Source of the DNA: Flavobacterium plurextorum
Lineage (GTDB): Bacteria; Bacteroidota; Bacteroidia; Flavobacteriales; Flavobacteriaceae
DNA: 64,000 bases
NCBI RefSeq assembly: GCF_002217395.1
Contig: NZ_MUHD01000014.1
Coordinates: 124,001 to 188,000, forward strand
Direction of reading: 5' to 3'
Below are positions 36,252-45,502 of the stretch, piece by piece. The translations under genes were made by a program, and so were the position numbers. Within the stretch, counting starts at the first letter, position 1; every line of letters begins with the position of its first letter. Below the pieces are notes generated by a model. The model did not search any database and was not told the DNA's origin. It saw only the letters and a program-made list of their open reading frames with translations.

Positions 36252-38216
36252 TTAGTTCTTTTTAGTAGTGTCTATTGTTGTTTTTTTAACTTCTGTTTTT
36301 GGAGCTGTCGTTTTTGGGGTAATAATTTTAGCTTTTAAAATGGAATCTTTTGGTGTAGATTCGATTTTACTAGCTTCGCTCATTCCTCCTAGTTTGGCAT
36401 ATTCGCTCGCTAAACTTTTATTTAAAACACGAATCTCTAAATCAGTTCTCGTTATTTTTTTTCTTAAATACTTTTCTATCATTAAACTCGCAATCGGACC
36501 AGCTACTGTTGCTCCAAAACCTCCATTTTCAATCATAATCGCAATCGCGATTTTTGGATTGTCTTTTGGTGCAAATGCAACAAAAATAGAGTGGTCTTTA
36601 AGCTGTGTTCTTTTACCGTTAATTTTTGCAAAGTTTTCAGCTGTACCCGTTTTTCCACAAATATCAATTCCTTCAACTCTTAAGGCGTGTGCCGTACCTT
36701 TATTGTACACATCAAATAAACCGCTTATAACAGGCGGAAAATATTTTTGGTCAATAGAAGTAGTGTGTTTAGTTGTAAATTTTGGATCAATTTTTTCACC
36801 TTCAATTTTTTTAATGATATGAGGCGTGTAATAGTATCCTTGATTTGCAACAGTTGCCATCATATTCGCAAGCTGAATAGGTGTCATTAAAACCTCTCCT
36901 TGGCCAATTGCATTCGAAACAATTGTTGTGCTTCTCCAGCCTCCGTTAGGATAAATTCGTTTATAGGTTTTAGAATTTGGGATATTACCTCTTTTTCCTG
37001 TTGGTAAATCATATCCCATAAATTGACCTAAACCAAAACTTCTCATATGATCGCTCCAAACATCTACAGCTTTACCTGGATTTGCATATTTGTTAATAGT
37101 TAACATGTATGCTTGCGCAAAGTAAGTGTTGCAGGAATTATAAATACCGTTATGCAATTGATGAGGTCCAAATCCGTGACATTTCATAAAGCGGCCACGT
37201 CCATAACTAAATCCATGATGACACATAAAAGTAGTTTGTTCGTTGATAACGCCTTCTTGCAGAGCTGCTAAACCAGTTAAGATTTTAAACGGAGAACCAG
37301 GAGGATACTCGGCTAAAAGTCCTCTGTCATACAACGGTTTTGCAATCGAATCATGATATAAAAGAGTATAGTTTTTAGAACGTTGTCTTCCAACTAGGAT
37401 TCCTGGGTCATATGACGGAGCGGTTACTAATGCTAAAATCTCTCCCGTTTTAGGTTCGATAGCAACAATTCCTCCTCTTTTATTAATCATTAACTCTTGG
37501 CCATACTTTTGAAGTTCAGCGTCGATTGTTAAATTAATATCTTCTCCAGCAACAGCGATCGTGTCGTATTTACCTTCTTTATAAGAGCCGATTTCACGGT
37601 TATATTTGTCTTTCTGAATGTATTTCACACCTTTTATACCGCGTAAAACTTCTTCGTAGCTTTGTTCAACACCTTGCTGTCCAATTAAATCACCACTGTT
37701 ATAATAAGGGTTTTTTGCAATTAAAGCCTCGTTTACTTGTGTAATAAAACCAAATATGTTGGCGCCATAATCGACTTCGTAATCACGAAGAGAACGTTTT
37801 TGAAAATAAAAACCTTCGTATTTCCTGATTTTCTCTTGGAAAGCAGCAAATTCATTTTTATTTAACTGCGCTAAAAATACTGATGGTAATCGTGGACTGT
37901 AAACTTTTGCTTTAGCAACTCTTTTCTCGTAATCTTCGGGAGTAATGTTTAGTAATGCGCAAAACTCTGGAATGTTCAGATTTTCTTTAATATCTCTAGG
38001 AATTACCATGATATCGTAAGAAGCCTGATTGGCAACCAGTAATTTGCCATTTCGGTCATAGATATATCCTCTTTCTGGATAATCATAGACTTTTTTAATG
38101 GCATTGTTTTCTGATTTCAATTTAAACGAATCATCAATGATCTGCAGATAAAATATCCGCATTACTAGCAAAGATGCTGCAATAATAATTAAAGAGGGCA
38201 GCAGAACTTTTCTCAT
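36252..38216 (-). CDS. mrdA: penicillin-binding protein 2
   Basis: The class B transpeptidase that works with RodA in elongation. The 654-residue protein has one N-terminal membrane anchor (about 7-25), the dimerisation/pedestal region with RGYIYDRNGKLL, and the transpeptidase domain with the active-site Ser in GSPFK, the second motif in NSCNTYF and the third CGKTGTAENF. A lysine/threonine-rich tail closes it. It overlaps the end of mreD by 4 bases. Confidence 0.97.
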   Translation of the reverse strand: MRKVLLPSLIIIAASLLVMRIFYLQIIDDSFKLKSENNAIKKVYDYPERGYIYDRNGKLLVANQASYDIMVIPRDIKENLNIPEFCALLNITPEDYEKRVAKAKVYSPRLPSVFLAQLNKNEFAAFQEKIRKYEGFYFQKRSLRDYEVDYGANIFGFITQVNEALIAKNPYYNSGDLIGQQGVEQSYEEVLRGIKGVKYIQKDKYNREIGSYKEGKYDTIAVAGEDINLTIDAELQKYGQELMINKRGGIVAIEPKTGEILALVTAPSYDPGILVGRQRSKNYTLLYHDSIAKPLYDRGLLAEYPPGSPFKILTGLAALQEGVINEQTTFMCHHGFSYGRGRFMKCHGFGPHQLHNGIYNSCNTYFAQAYMLTINKYANPGKAVDVWSDHMRSFGLGQFMGYDLPTGKRGNIPNSKTYKRIYPNGGWRSTTIVSNAIGQGEVLMTPIQLANMMATVANQGYYYTPHIIKKIEGEKIDPKFTTKHTTSIDQKYFPPVISGLFDVYNKGTAHALRVEGIDICGKTGTAENFAKINGKRTQLKDHSIFVAFAPKDNPKIAIAIMIENGGFGATVAGPIASLMIEKYLRKKITRTDLEIRVLNKSLASEYAKLGGMSEASKIESTPKDSILKAKIITPKTTAPKTEVKKTTIDTTKKN

Positions 38217-38719
38217 CGTTTATTGGGCTTAATAAGATAAATTATTATAATTGAAGTGATTATTGTAAAAATGGTGCTGAACAAGGTTCGCAGTAAAATG
38301 TCTAGTATAAATTTAAATTGAAAAGCTTCTAATGTAAATAGTATAATATGATGCAATAAAACAGATACTAGAATAAATGAAAACCTTTCGGGTGTTAAAG
38401 ATTCATTTAGTTTAATAGTTTGATATTCATAACTTAAACCGAATGAAAATTTAAAGATATAAGGCCTGTAATAGGCTAGAATTACACAAGCAGTTGCATG
38501 AATTCCGCCAGAATTACAAAACATATCCATCATCAATCCTAATAAAAAACTAGAAATAATTAATCCTGCTCTATTACTGTTCACAGGATATAATATAATA
38601 TACAAGATATATGGGAAGGGACTTATGTACCCTAAAAAATTCATATTATTGAAAATAACAACCTGAATTGCTAGTAAAATAATAAAACGAAGAATATTGA
38701 CTAATAAAGCGCTATTCAT
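38213..38719 (-). CDS. mreD: rod shape-determining protein MreD
   Basis: A 168-residue inner-membrane protein with five to six helices, in the fixed position between mreC and mrdA. The FPYILYIILYPVN segment and MMDMFCNSGGIHATACV fit Bacteroidota MreD. It overlaps both neighbours by a few bases, so the three are translated together. Confidence 0.9.
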   Translation of the reverse strand: MNSALLVNILRFIILLAIQVVIFNNMNFLGYISPFPYILYIILYPVNSNRAGLIISSFLLGLMMDMFCNSGGIHATACVILAYYRPYIFKFSFGLSYEYQTIKLNESLTPERFSFILVSVLLHHIILFTLEAFQFKFILDILLRTLFSTIFTIITSIIIIYLIKPNKR

Positions 38720-39542
38720 CTTTTTCCTTGTTTTTGTTTTCTAAATTAATAAGTTCTTCTCTGTCCTTACTTTTGATAATATAAACATGTCCTAGATTTG
38801 TCATATCGTTAAATAGTTTAACGTTTATAACATAGTAACTTGTGTTCTTTTTGATGTAAATTTTATCTACAGTTCCAATGTTTATTCCTTCAGGGAAAAT
38901 CACTGATTGCCCGCCGGTAACAATGGTGTCGCCTTTTCTAATAGAAGCTAATCTTGGAACGTCTTCAAGTTGAACAAAACCAGTGCTTTTTCCGTCCCAA
39001 GTTAAAGAACCAAAGTGATTTGATTTTTTGATTTTAGCATTAATCTGAGATTTCATGTTCAAAATACTCACAACAGTCGAATATCTCGGCGATGTATTAT
39101 CTACAACTCCAATAATACCTAAACTGTTAATTACTCCCATATCTTGCTTAACTCCATCGTTTGCTCCAGAGTTTAAGGTGATATAGTTTTCATGAGTATT
39201 ATAAGAGTTGTGAATTACTTTTGATACAATAATATCTGCAGGTTTTACTCCTTTTATACTATCGGCCAAAGGTATTTTGGTAGTATCCTCTTTGTTGAAT
39301 AAAAGACTTTTTAATCTTGCATTTTCAAGTACAAGTTCGTCATTTTCAGATCTTAAATTCAAATATTCGTTGATGTGATTGATTCTTTCGTAAACGCCTC
39401 CGCTTAAAAAATTTGCGGAACTGATTACTCTGCTTCTGTGATAGGAGTGTGACTGAATTGTGAGCGTCAACGAAATACCTAAAAGCAGCAAAAACAGCAA
39501 TCGATTACTGTTTCTTAAAATGAAATTAAAAATTTGCTGCAT
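38712..39542 (-). CDS. mreC: rod shape-determining protein MreC
   Basis: A 276-residue bitopic protein of the elongasome, with a membrane anchor at about 12-29, a coiled coil at about 55-90 (LNLRSENDELVLENARLKSL) and the periplasmic beta domains holding ITLNSGANDGVKQDMGVI and GDTIVTGGQSVIFPEG. The last part is charged (NLENKNKEKDE). mreB lies 109 bases upstream, with a hairpin in between. Confidence 0.96.
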   Translation of the reverse strand: MQQIFNFILRNSNRLLFLLLLGISLTLTIQSHSYHRSRVISSANFLSGGVYERINHINEYLNLRSENDELVLENARLKSLLFNKEDTTKIPLADSIKGVKPADIIVSKVIHNSYNTHENYITLNSGANDGVKQDMGVINSLGIIGVVDNTSPRYSTVVSILNMKSQINAKIKKSNHFGSLTWDGKSTGFVQLEDVPRLASIRKGDTIVTGGQSVIFPEGINIGTVDKIYIKKNTSYYVINVKLFNDMTNLGHVYIIKSKDREELINLENKNKEKDE

Positions 39543-39587
39543 TTCTTGTTTGGTTATTTTGTTTCAGGATATGCTTTTGGTTTCAAA

Positions 39588-39627
39588 TTTTATTAGAGTC
39601 AAATAGTGAAATTTGACTCTAATAAAA
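39588..39627 (-). other. hairpin between mreB and mreC
   Basis: A 17-bp perfect stem (39588-39604 with 39611-39627) and six-base loop. It lies 24 bases after the mreB stop on the minus strand. No T run follows on that strand, so it looks more like an mRNA-processing or protective hairpin than a full terminator. Confidence 0.6.
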
Positions 39628-39651
39628 GTAAATTGATTACTATTTTGAATC

Positions 39652-40680
39652 TTATTTGATTAAGATACTTTTAAATTTTGCAATGTTTTTAAGTGCCATT
39701 CCAGTTCCACGAACAACCGCTCTTAAAGGATCTTCTGCAATGTAAACAGGTAAATCTGTTTTTTGAGAAATACGCTTGTCAAGACCTCTTAACATAGATC
39801 CTCCACCAGCTAAATAAATACCTGTATTGTAGATATCTGCAGCTAATTCAGGAGGTGTTTGAGATAATGTTTCCATTACAGCATCTTCAATTCGTTGAAT
39901 CGATTTGTCTAATGCTTTTGCGATTTCGCGGTAAGAAACATCTACTTGTTTTGGCTTACCTGTAAGTAAGTCTCTACCTTGAACAGACATATCTTCTGGT
40001 GGGCCGTCTAAATCTTCGATAGCCGCTCCAATTTGAATTTTTATTTTTTCAGCAGTACTTTCTCCTACAAAAAGGTTGTGTTGTGTACGCATGTAATAAA
40101 CGATATCATTTGTGAATACGTCACCTGCAATTTTTACAGATTTATCGCAAACAATTCCGCCTAAAGCGATAACAGCAATTTCTGTTGTACCACCTCCAAT
40201 ATCGACAATCATGTTTCCTTTTGGCTGCATAATGTCAATACCAATACCAATTGCGGCAGCCATAGGCTCATGAATTAAGTAAACTTCTTTTCCGTTTACT
40301 CTTTCACAAGATTCTTTTACCGCTCTCATTTCAACCTCAGTAATACCAGAAGGAATACAAACCACCATACGTAAAGCTGGAGTAAACATTCTTTTTTTCA
40401 ATGCAGGAATGCTTTTGATGAACATGTTGATCATTTTTTCCGAAGCATCAAAATCAGCAATTACACCATCTTTTAAAGGCCTTATGGTCTTGATGTTTTC
40501 ATGCGTTTTACCTTGCATCATATTGGCTTCTTTACCAACAGCAATGATTTTGCCTGATATTCTATCACGTGCAACGATCGACGGACTATCAATAACAACT
40601 TTATCATTATGTATGATTAAAGTGTTTGCGGTACCAAGGTCTATCGCAATATCCTCGGTCATGAAATCAAAAAATCCCAT
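39652..40680 (-). CDS. mreB: rod shape-determining actin homologue MreB
   Basis: The cytoskeletal filament that guides side-wall synthesis. The 342-residue actin-fold protein has the phosphate-1 motif AIDLGTANTLI, IVDIGGGTTEIAVI for phosphate-2 and the adenosine motif GIYLAGGGSMLRG. The length is typical. It heads the shape cluster. Confidence 0.98.
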   Translation of the reverse strand: MGFFDFMTEDIAIDLGTANTLIIHNDKVVIDSPSIVARDRISGKIIAVGKEANMMQGKTHENIKTIRPLKDGVIADFDASEKMINMFIKSIPALKKRMFTPALRMVVCIPSGITEVEMRAVKESCERVNGKEVYLIHEPMAAAIGIGIDIMQPKGNMIVDIGGGTTEIAVIALGGIVCDKSVKIAGDVFTNDIVYYMRTQHNLFVGESTAEKIKIQIGAAIEDLDGPPEDMSVQGRDLLTGKPKQVDVSYREIAKALDKSIQRIEDAVMETLSQTPPELAADIYNTGIYLAGGGSMLRGLDKRISQKTDLPVYIAEDPLRAVVRGTGMALKNIAKFKSILIK

Positions 40681-40722
40681 AAGTTTTTTAGGGGTTTAAA
40701 ATGTTATAAATTATTTATCGAA

Positions 40723-40730
40723 CAAAGTTA
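40723..40730 (-). promoter_or_regulatory. -7 element for mreB
   Basis: Minus-strand reading TAACTTTG (TAnnTTTG), 42 bases before the mreB ATG, in the short gap to purH. It suggests the shape cluster has its own promoter. Confidence 0.45.
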
Positions 40731-40736
40731 AACAAA

Positions 40737-42263
40737 TTAATGTTTAAAATGACGAGTTCCTGTAAATACCATTGCAACATTATTTTCATTGCAATAATTT
40801 ATACTTAATTCGTCTTTTATTGAGCCTCCTGGCTGAATTACAGCAGTTATTCCTGCTTTTTTGGCTAATTCTACACAATCCGGAAATGGAAAAAATGCGT
40901 CGCTTGCCATAGAAGCGCCAGTTAAATCAAATCCAAAAGCTTTTGCTTTGTCAACTGCTTGAACTAAAGCATCAACTCTCGACGTTTGACCTGTACCAGA
41001 TGAAATTAAAGTTCCGTTTTTTGCAAAGACAATAGTATTTGATTTTGTGTTCTTGCAAATTTTTGATGCAAAAATCAAATCCTCTATCTCTTGAGCAGTA
41101 GGTTCTGTAATTGTAACGGTTTTTAAATGCTCTTTATTATCTGTAATATTATTTCTGTCCTGAATTAACAAACCATTAAGACATGTTCTAACTTGTCTTG
41201 AAGGTAATTCAACTTCATTTTGGACTAAAATAATTCTGTTTTTCTTTTCTTGTAAAACTGTAATTGCTTCATCGTCATAGGCTGGAGCAATAACTACTTC
41301 GCAGAATAATTTGTTGATTTCTTGTGCAGTTTCCAAATCAATCTTAGTGTTTGAAATCAAAACTCCTCCAAATGCAGAAGTTGGGTCACAAGCTAAAGCA
41401 GCTAAATAAGCCTCGCTGATTGTTTTTCTTGACGCTAAACCACAAGCATTATTGTGTTTAAGAATTGCAAATGTTGGTCCGTCAGTTTTGAATTCAGCAA
41501 TTAAATTTACTGCAGCATCAACATCAAGTAAGTTATTGTATGATAACTCTTTTCCGTGAACTTTATTGAACATTGCGTCAAAATCGCCAAAGAAAAAGCC
41601 TTTTTGATGTGGATTTTCTCCATATCTTAAAACCTGACCATTGTCAATACTTTCTTTGTAGATAGTTTCGTCTGTATTGAAATAATTAAAAATAGCTCCA
41701 TCATAATGAGAAGATACGTGGAAAGCTTTTGTAGCTAACAATCTTCTGTTTTCAAGAGTTGTAGAACCATTTTGTTCTGTAATCATATCTAAAAGCAAAC
41801 TGTATTCATTAACAGAAGCAACGATCACAGTATCTTTGAAGTTTTTTGCTCCAGCGCGAATCAATGAAATTCCGCCAATGTCAATTTTCTCGATAATATC
41901 TTGCTCGCTTGCACCAGAAGCAACTGTTTTTTCAAAAGGATACAAATCAACAATTACTAAATCAATCTGCGGAATATCAAATTCCTTCATTTGTTGGACA
42001 TCACTTTCATTATCTTGACGATTCAAGATCCCTCCAAAAATTTTTGGGTGTAAAGTTTTTACTCGTCCTCCAAGAATTTCAGGGAAAGAAGTAATGTCTT
42101 CAACAGGAACTACAGGAATACCAAGGTTTTTAATGAAATCTTCAGTTCCTCCAGTAGAGTAAAGTGTAACATTTTGTTCGTGTAATTTTCTAACGATTGG
42201 TTCTAATCCATCTTTAGAAAAAACAGAAATTAATGCCGATTGTATTTTTTTAGTTGTGCTCAT
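40737..42263 (-). CDS. purH: bifunctional AICAR transformylase/IMP cyclohydrolase
   Basis: PurH performs the last two steps of IMP synthesis. The 508-residue protein has the IMP cyclohydrolase domain first (ALISVFSKDGLE, STGGTEDFI, GRVKTLHPKIFGGIL) and the AICAR transformylase domain after residue about 200 (RYGENPHQKG, LKHNNACGLA, ASDAFFPFPDCVE). It is a normal-length, single-unit gene upstream of mreB. Confidence 0.98.
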   Translation of the reverse strand: MSTTKKIQSALISVFSKDGLEPIVRKLHEQNVTLYSTGGTEDFIKNLGIPVVPVEDITSFPEILGGRVKTLHPKIFGGILNRQDNESDVQQMKEFDIPQIDLVIVDLYPFEKTVASGASEQDIIEKIDIGGISLIRAGAKNFKDTVIVASVNEYSLLLDMITEQNGSTTLENRRLLATKAFHVSSHYDGAIFNYFNTDETIYKESIDNGQVLRYGENPHQKGFFFGDFDAMFNKVHGKELSYNNLLDVDAAVNLIAEFKTDGPTFAILKHNNACGLASRKTISEAYLAALACDPTSAFGGVLISNTKIDLETAQEINKLFCEVVIAPAYDDEAITVLQEKKNRIILVQNEVELPSRQVRTCLNGLLIQDRNNITDNKEHLKTVTITEPTAQEIEDLIFASKICKNTKSNTIVFAKNGTLISSGTGQTSRVDALVQAVDKAKAFGFDLTGASMASDAFFPFPDCVELAKKAGITAVIQPGGSIKDELSINYCNENNVAMVFTGTRHFKH

Positions 42264-42288
42264 TGTGTAGTTATGATTTTTGAGACTG

Positions 42289-42296
42289 CAAAAGTA
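42289..42296 (-). promoter_or_regulatory. -7 element for purH
   Basis: Minus-strand reading TACTTTTG (TAnnTTTG), 25 bases before the purH ATG. Confidence 0.45.
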
Positions 42297-42429
42297 GTTT
42301 TTTTATATATTATTTTAAAGAAAATTAATGTAACATTATGCTAAAAAAAACTACTGATGAGTAAGTTAACTTTTATTAGGTTTTTGTTTTTAAATTATTG
42401 AATTTTACTTTGTTGAAAAATACTACTAT

Positions 42430-43677
42430 ATGCTTCTTTATCTAAGATTATTAAAAGAAAGTTTAAGCTTTGCTATAAGCGCTCTGCGAAATAATAAACT
42501 ACGAACTTTATTGTCGCTTTTAGGTGTTACTATTGGTATTTTTTCAATTATCGCTGTTTTAGCTGCTGTTGATTCTTTGGATAGAAAAATTTCAAAAGAT
42601 TTGAGCAGTTTAGATAAAAATACGATTTATTTAATGAAATACTGTTTTGGACCTTCCGAAATTCCACAATGGAAGAGAGAGCAGTTTCCAAATGTGAAAT
42701 ATGATGAATATATCGCTTTAAAAAATTCGCTTAATAATACAGATCAGGTTGCTTACCAGCTTTTTGTAAATCATGAAAGTTTAAAATACGATTCAAAAAC
42801 TGTCAGTGATGTGAATATTGTGCCGTCGTCAAGTGAAATGGTCGATATTGATGGATTGAGTTTTGATAAAGGAAGATTTTATAATGAATCTGAATCGAAT
42901 TCAGGAACAGCTGTAATTGTTTTAGGATATGATATTGCCGAAGGACTTTTTGGAAGCAGTGATCCTATTGGTAAAAACATACGGCTTTATGGTCAGCGTT
43001 TTACTGTAATAGGTGTAATTGAAAAACAAGGTGCAGGTTTTTTTGGAGATAGTAATGATACTTCAGTTTATCTGCCTGCTAATTTTTTGCGTAAAATGTA
43101 TGGCGACAGCGATGCAATGACTCCGGTAATTGTTTTGAAACCAGAGAAAGGCATTGATGTGGAAGCTTATAAAGCTGAAGTTGCGCAAAAACTTCGAGCA
43201 ACTAGAGGAATGAAAGCAGGAGAGATGGATAATTTCTTTGTAAATGTTCTTTCTGGTTTTACTGATTTTATCGACGGAATTCTGGGACAGATGAATGTTG
43301 TAGGCTGGATTATCAGCGGATTTTCTCTTTTAGTCGGCGGTTTCGGAATTGCGAATATTATGTTTGTTTCAGTGAAAGAAAGAACGAATTTAATTGGGAT
43401 TCAAAAATCATTGGGAGCAAAAAACAGATTCATATTATTTCAGTTTTTATTTGAAGCTATAATTCTTTCAGTAATTGGCGGGATTATTGGTTTATTGATG
43501 GTTTGGGGAATTGCTCTTATTTTGACAAAAGCACTCGATTTTGAATTTGTCTTGAGTTTTGGAAATATTGTATTAGGAACAACTTTAGCGGCACTTATTG
43601 GATTAATTTCAGGAATTTTACCTGCAATTTCAGCTGCAAATTTAGATCCTGTTGAAGCAATTAGAACAGGAATGTAG
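42430..43677 (+). CDS. MacB-type ABC transporter permease
   Basis: A 415-residue permease of the MacB/FtsX type. There is one membrane helix near the N-terminus (SLLGVTIGIFSIIAVLAAV, about 33-51), a large periplasmic MacB core domain (about 52-280), then three C-terminal helices with the FtsX segment VKERTNLIGIQKSLGAK. It should act with an ATPase and a membrane-fusion protein to move a substrate across the envelope, but neither partner is next to it. Its neighbours are purH (divergent) and an XRE regulator (convergent). Confidence 0.9.
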   Translation: MLLYLRLLKESLSFAISALRNNKLRTLLSLLGVTIGIFSIIAVLAAVDSLDRKISKDLSSLDKNTIYLMKYCFGPSEIPQWKREQFPNVKYDEYIALKNSLNNTDQVAYQLFVNHESLKYDSKTVSDVNIVPSSSEMVDIDGLSFDKGRFYNESESNSGTAVIVLGYDIAEGLFGSSDPIGKNIRLYGQRFTVIGVIEKQGAGFFGDSNDTSVYLPANFLRKMYGDSDAMTPVIVLKPEKGIDVEAYKAEVAQKLRATRGMKAGEMDNFFVNVLSGFTDFIDGILGQMNVVGWIISGFSLLVGGFGIANIMFVSVKERTNLIGIQKSLGAKNRFILFQFLFEAIILSVIGGIIGLLMVWGIALILTKALDFEFVLSFGNIVLGTTLAALIGLISGILPAISAANLDPVEAIRTGM

Positions 43678-43683
43678 GTCTTT

Positions 43684-43760
43684 TTTAAGGTTCAAAGGTT
43701 CAGAGAGAAAAAAGAGGCAAAGGTTTTTTGGGTTCTGAGATTTTAAGAAGTTCAGATCTT
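43684..43760. repeat. purine-rich GGTTCAAAGGTTCAGAG-type intergenic repeat
   Basis: After the permease stop comes AAGGTTCAAAGGTTCAGAG (43687-43705) and then GAGGCAAAGGTTTTTTGGGTTCTGAG, variants of a GGTTCAGAG/CAAAGGTT word. No coding frame is supported. It appears to be a degenerate dispersed repeat. Confidence 0.4.
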
Positions 43761-43803
43761 ATTTTTTAAAATTCCTTAATCATATATTTTGCAGTATGAT
43801 ATA

Positions 43804-43839
43804 AAAAAATTCCCAAGAAGTAATTCTTGGGAATTTTTT
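43804..43839. terminator. terminator for permease and XRE genes
   Basis: A 16-bp perfect stem (43804-43819 with 43824-43839), A run on the left, T run on the right, lying between the convergent permease and XRE genes and usable by both. Confidence 0.88.
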
Positions 43840-43861
43840 ATATCACAACGGATTGAAAATC

Positions 43862-44263
43862 CTATTTTTCTTTTAATAATTTCTCCAAATATTCAACTTT
43901 TTCTTTTTCTGATTGAAGCATACGCTCATAAAGTTCAATAACTTTATCTAATGGGTTGAATGTACAATGCGTTGGGTTGAAAATTCCATTTATTCCAGTG
44001 CTGGTGCTGTTGTCATAAAAACTATTAAAATAATTAATCATATTTTCTTCGGTAAAGTTTTTAATGGCTTCAGCACTTACTCCAAGTGCTTTTGCTACTT
44101 CTTCAAGTTTTGCATCATCTATGGTTTCGCTATTTTCTATTGCAGATACAGTTTGTTGAGACGTTCCTAAAGCTTGAGCGAGAGCTTCCTGCTTCATATC
44201 TTTAAGTTCGCGAATACGGCTTATTTTTCGTCCTATATGGTTTTGTTTTGTTGCTGTGCTCAT
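43862..44263 (-). CDS. XRE-family helix-turn-helix regulator
   Basis: A 133-residue transcription regulator with one N-terminal HTH_3 domain at about 12-70 (MKQEALAQALGTSQQTVSAIE, then LEEVAKALGVSAEAIKNF). The C-terminal 60 residues hold a short middle segment (NPTHCTFNPLDKVIELYERM) and a charged coiled-coil-like tail, probably for dimer formation. No obvious linked target gene; it may act as a stand-alone cytoplasmic regulator. Confidence 0.88.
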   Translation of the reverse strand: MSTATKQNHIGRKISRIRELKDMKQEALAQALGTSQQTVSAIENSETIDDAKLEEVAKALGVSAEAIKNFTEENMINYFNSFYDNSTSTGINGIFNPTHCTFNPLDKVIELYERMLQSEKEKVEYLEKLLKEK

Positions 44264-44439
44264 AATTCAAAGATATTTATAATGCTTTAATAAAAAGTGG
44301 GTTAGGTAAAAAACAAGTCCGTTTCTGTAAGATACATTTTTTAATAGTTCGTTTGGGATAAAACTATTATTGGAAAACAAAAATACAATTTTTCAGACAA
44401 GTATTGTTGAATTATAGAAACAAACAATTTATTTACTTT

Positions 44440-44541
44440 CCTGCAAGGTTTTCAAAACCTTGTAGGTGTTTCAATGGCTTTAATGGATTAATGATCATAG
44501 TGTTAAAATTGAAATCTACAAGGTTTTGAAAAACTTGCAGG
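44440..44541. repeat. palindromic element with 26-bp terminal inverted repeats
   Basis: CCTGCAAGGTTTTCAAAACC begins the left arm (44440-44465). The right arm (44516-44541) is its reverse complement with one mismatch. Each arm is itself a palindrome around AAGGTTTT. The 50 bases between hold no gene. It looks like a small non-autonomous dispersed element. The rest of 44264-44439 shows nothing recognisable. Confidence 0.75.
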
Positions 44542-44584
44542 ATGATTAAAATGTATTTATAAGACTTAAATGGTTTAAAATAAA

Positions 44585-44614
44585 AAAATCCCAAGAAGCA
44601 ATTCTTGGGATTTT
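44585..44614 (-). terminator. terminator after accD
   Basis: A 13-bp perfect stem (44585-44597 with 44602-44614), GCAA loop, 23 bases past the accD stop on the minus strand. Its TCCCAAGAA core matches the terminator at 43804. Confidence 0.82.
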
Positions 44615-44636
44615 GTGCTTTTAGAAAGTCCGAAAA

Positions 44637-45491
44637 CTATCTAATATCATTATTCTGAATCAAATCGATGTATAAGTTGATCTTATCTTTCAATTCTTTT
44701 CTAGGCGTGATAAAGTCTAAGAAACCGTGCTCTAATAAGAACTCAGCCGTTTGAAAACCTTCTGGTAAATCTTTTCCTGTAGTGTCACGAACAACACGCG
44801 GTCCAGCAAAACCAATCAAAGCGCCTGGCTCAGAGATGTTGATGTCTCCTAACATTGCGTAAGATGCAGTTGTTCCACCCGTTGTTGGGTCTGTACAAAG
44901 TGAGATATAAGGTAATTTTGCTTCAGCTAATTGAGCTAGTTTTACAGAAGTTTTTGCTAATTGCATTAAAGAATAAGCAGCTTCCATCATACGAGCTCCA
45001 CCAGATTTAGAAATCATTACAAAAGGCAGTTTGTTTTTGATTGCGTGATTAATACCTCTTGCGATTTTTTCACCTACAACAGCTCCCATAGATCCACCAA
45101 TAAAAGCAAAATCCATACAGCAAATTACAAGTTCTTTTCCTTTAGATTTTCCTACTCCCGTACGTACAGCGTCTTTAAGATGAGTTTTTTCCATTACATC
45201 TTTCAATCTTTCTGCATATTTTTTTGTATCAACAAAATGCAAAGGATCTTTTGATGTCATGTTTTTGTCTAACTCAACAAATTCGTTGTTGTCGAATAAA
45301 ATTTCAAAATAGATTGCGCTTCCAATTCGAACATGAAAATCATCTTCAGGGCTTACGAATAAGTTTCTTGCTAATTCGTCAGCATCAATAATTTTTCCAG
45401 TAGGAGATTTGTACCACAATCCTTTCGGAACGTCCATTTTATCTTCTGTCGCGGTCGTAATTCCTTTTTCTTGTCTTTTAAACCAAGCCAT
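44637..45491 (-). CDS. accD: acetyl-CoA carboxylase carboxyltransferase beta subunit
   Basis: AccD with AccA moves the carboxyl group from biotin to acetyl-CoA, making malonyl-CoA for fatty acids. The 284-residue protein has the crotonase-like core marks [39 protein letters not shown] and [17 protein letters not shown]. The N-terminal zinc ribbon of the E. coli enzyme is preserved in outline ([10 protein letters not shown] to VSPEDD), but the four zinc cysteines are replaced by S29, G32, S47 and D50, so no zinc can bind in the usual way. Confidence 0.96.
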   Translation of the reverse strand: MAWFKRQEKGITTATEDKMDVPKGLWYKSPTGKIIDADELARNLFVSPEDDFHVRIGSAIYFEILFDNNEFVELDKNMTSKDPLHFVDTKKYAERLKDVMEKTHLKDAVRTGVGKSKGKELVICCMDFAFIGGSMGAVVGEKIARGINHAIKNKLPFVMISKSGGARMMEAAYSLMQLAKTSVKLAQLAEAKLPYISLCTDPTTGGTTASYAMLGDINISEPGALIGFAGPRVVRDTTGKDLPEGFQTAEFLLEHGFLDFITPRKELKDKINLYIDLIQNNDIR

Positions 45492-45502
45492 TTGTTCTAG
45501 TA

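Noticed and set aside
36268..36822. A 184-codon plus-strand frame inside mrdA
   Set aside because: It is antisense to a fully recognised penicillin-binding protein and has no motif.
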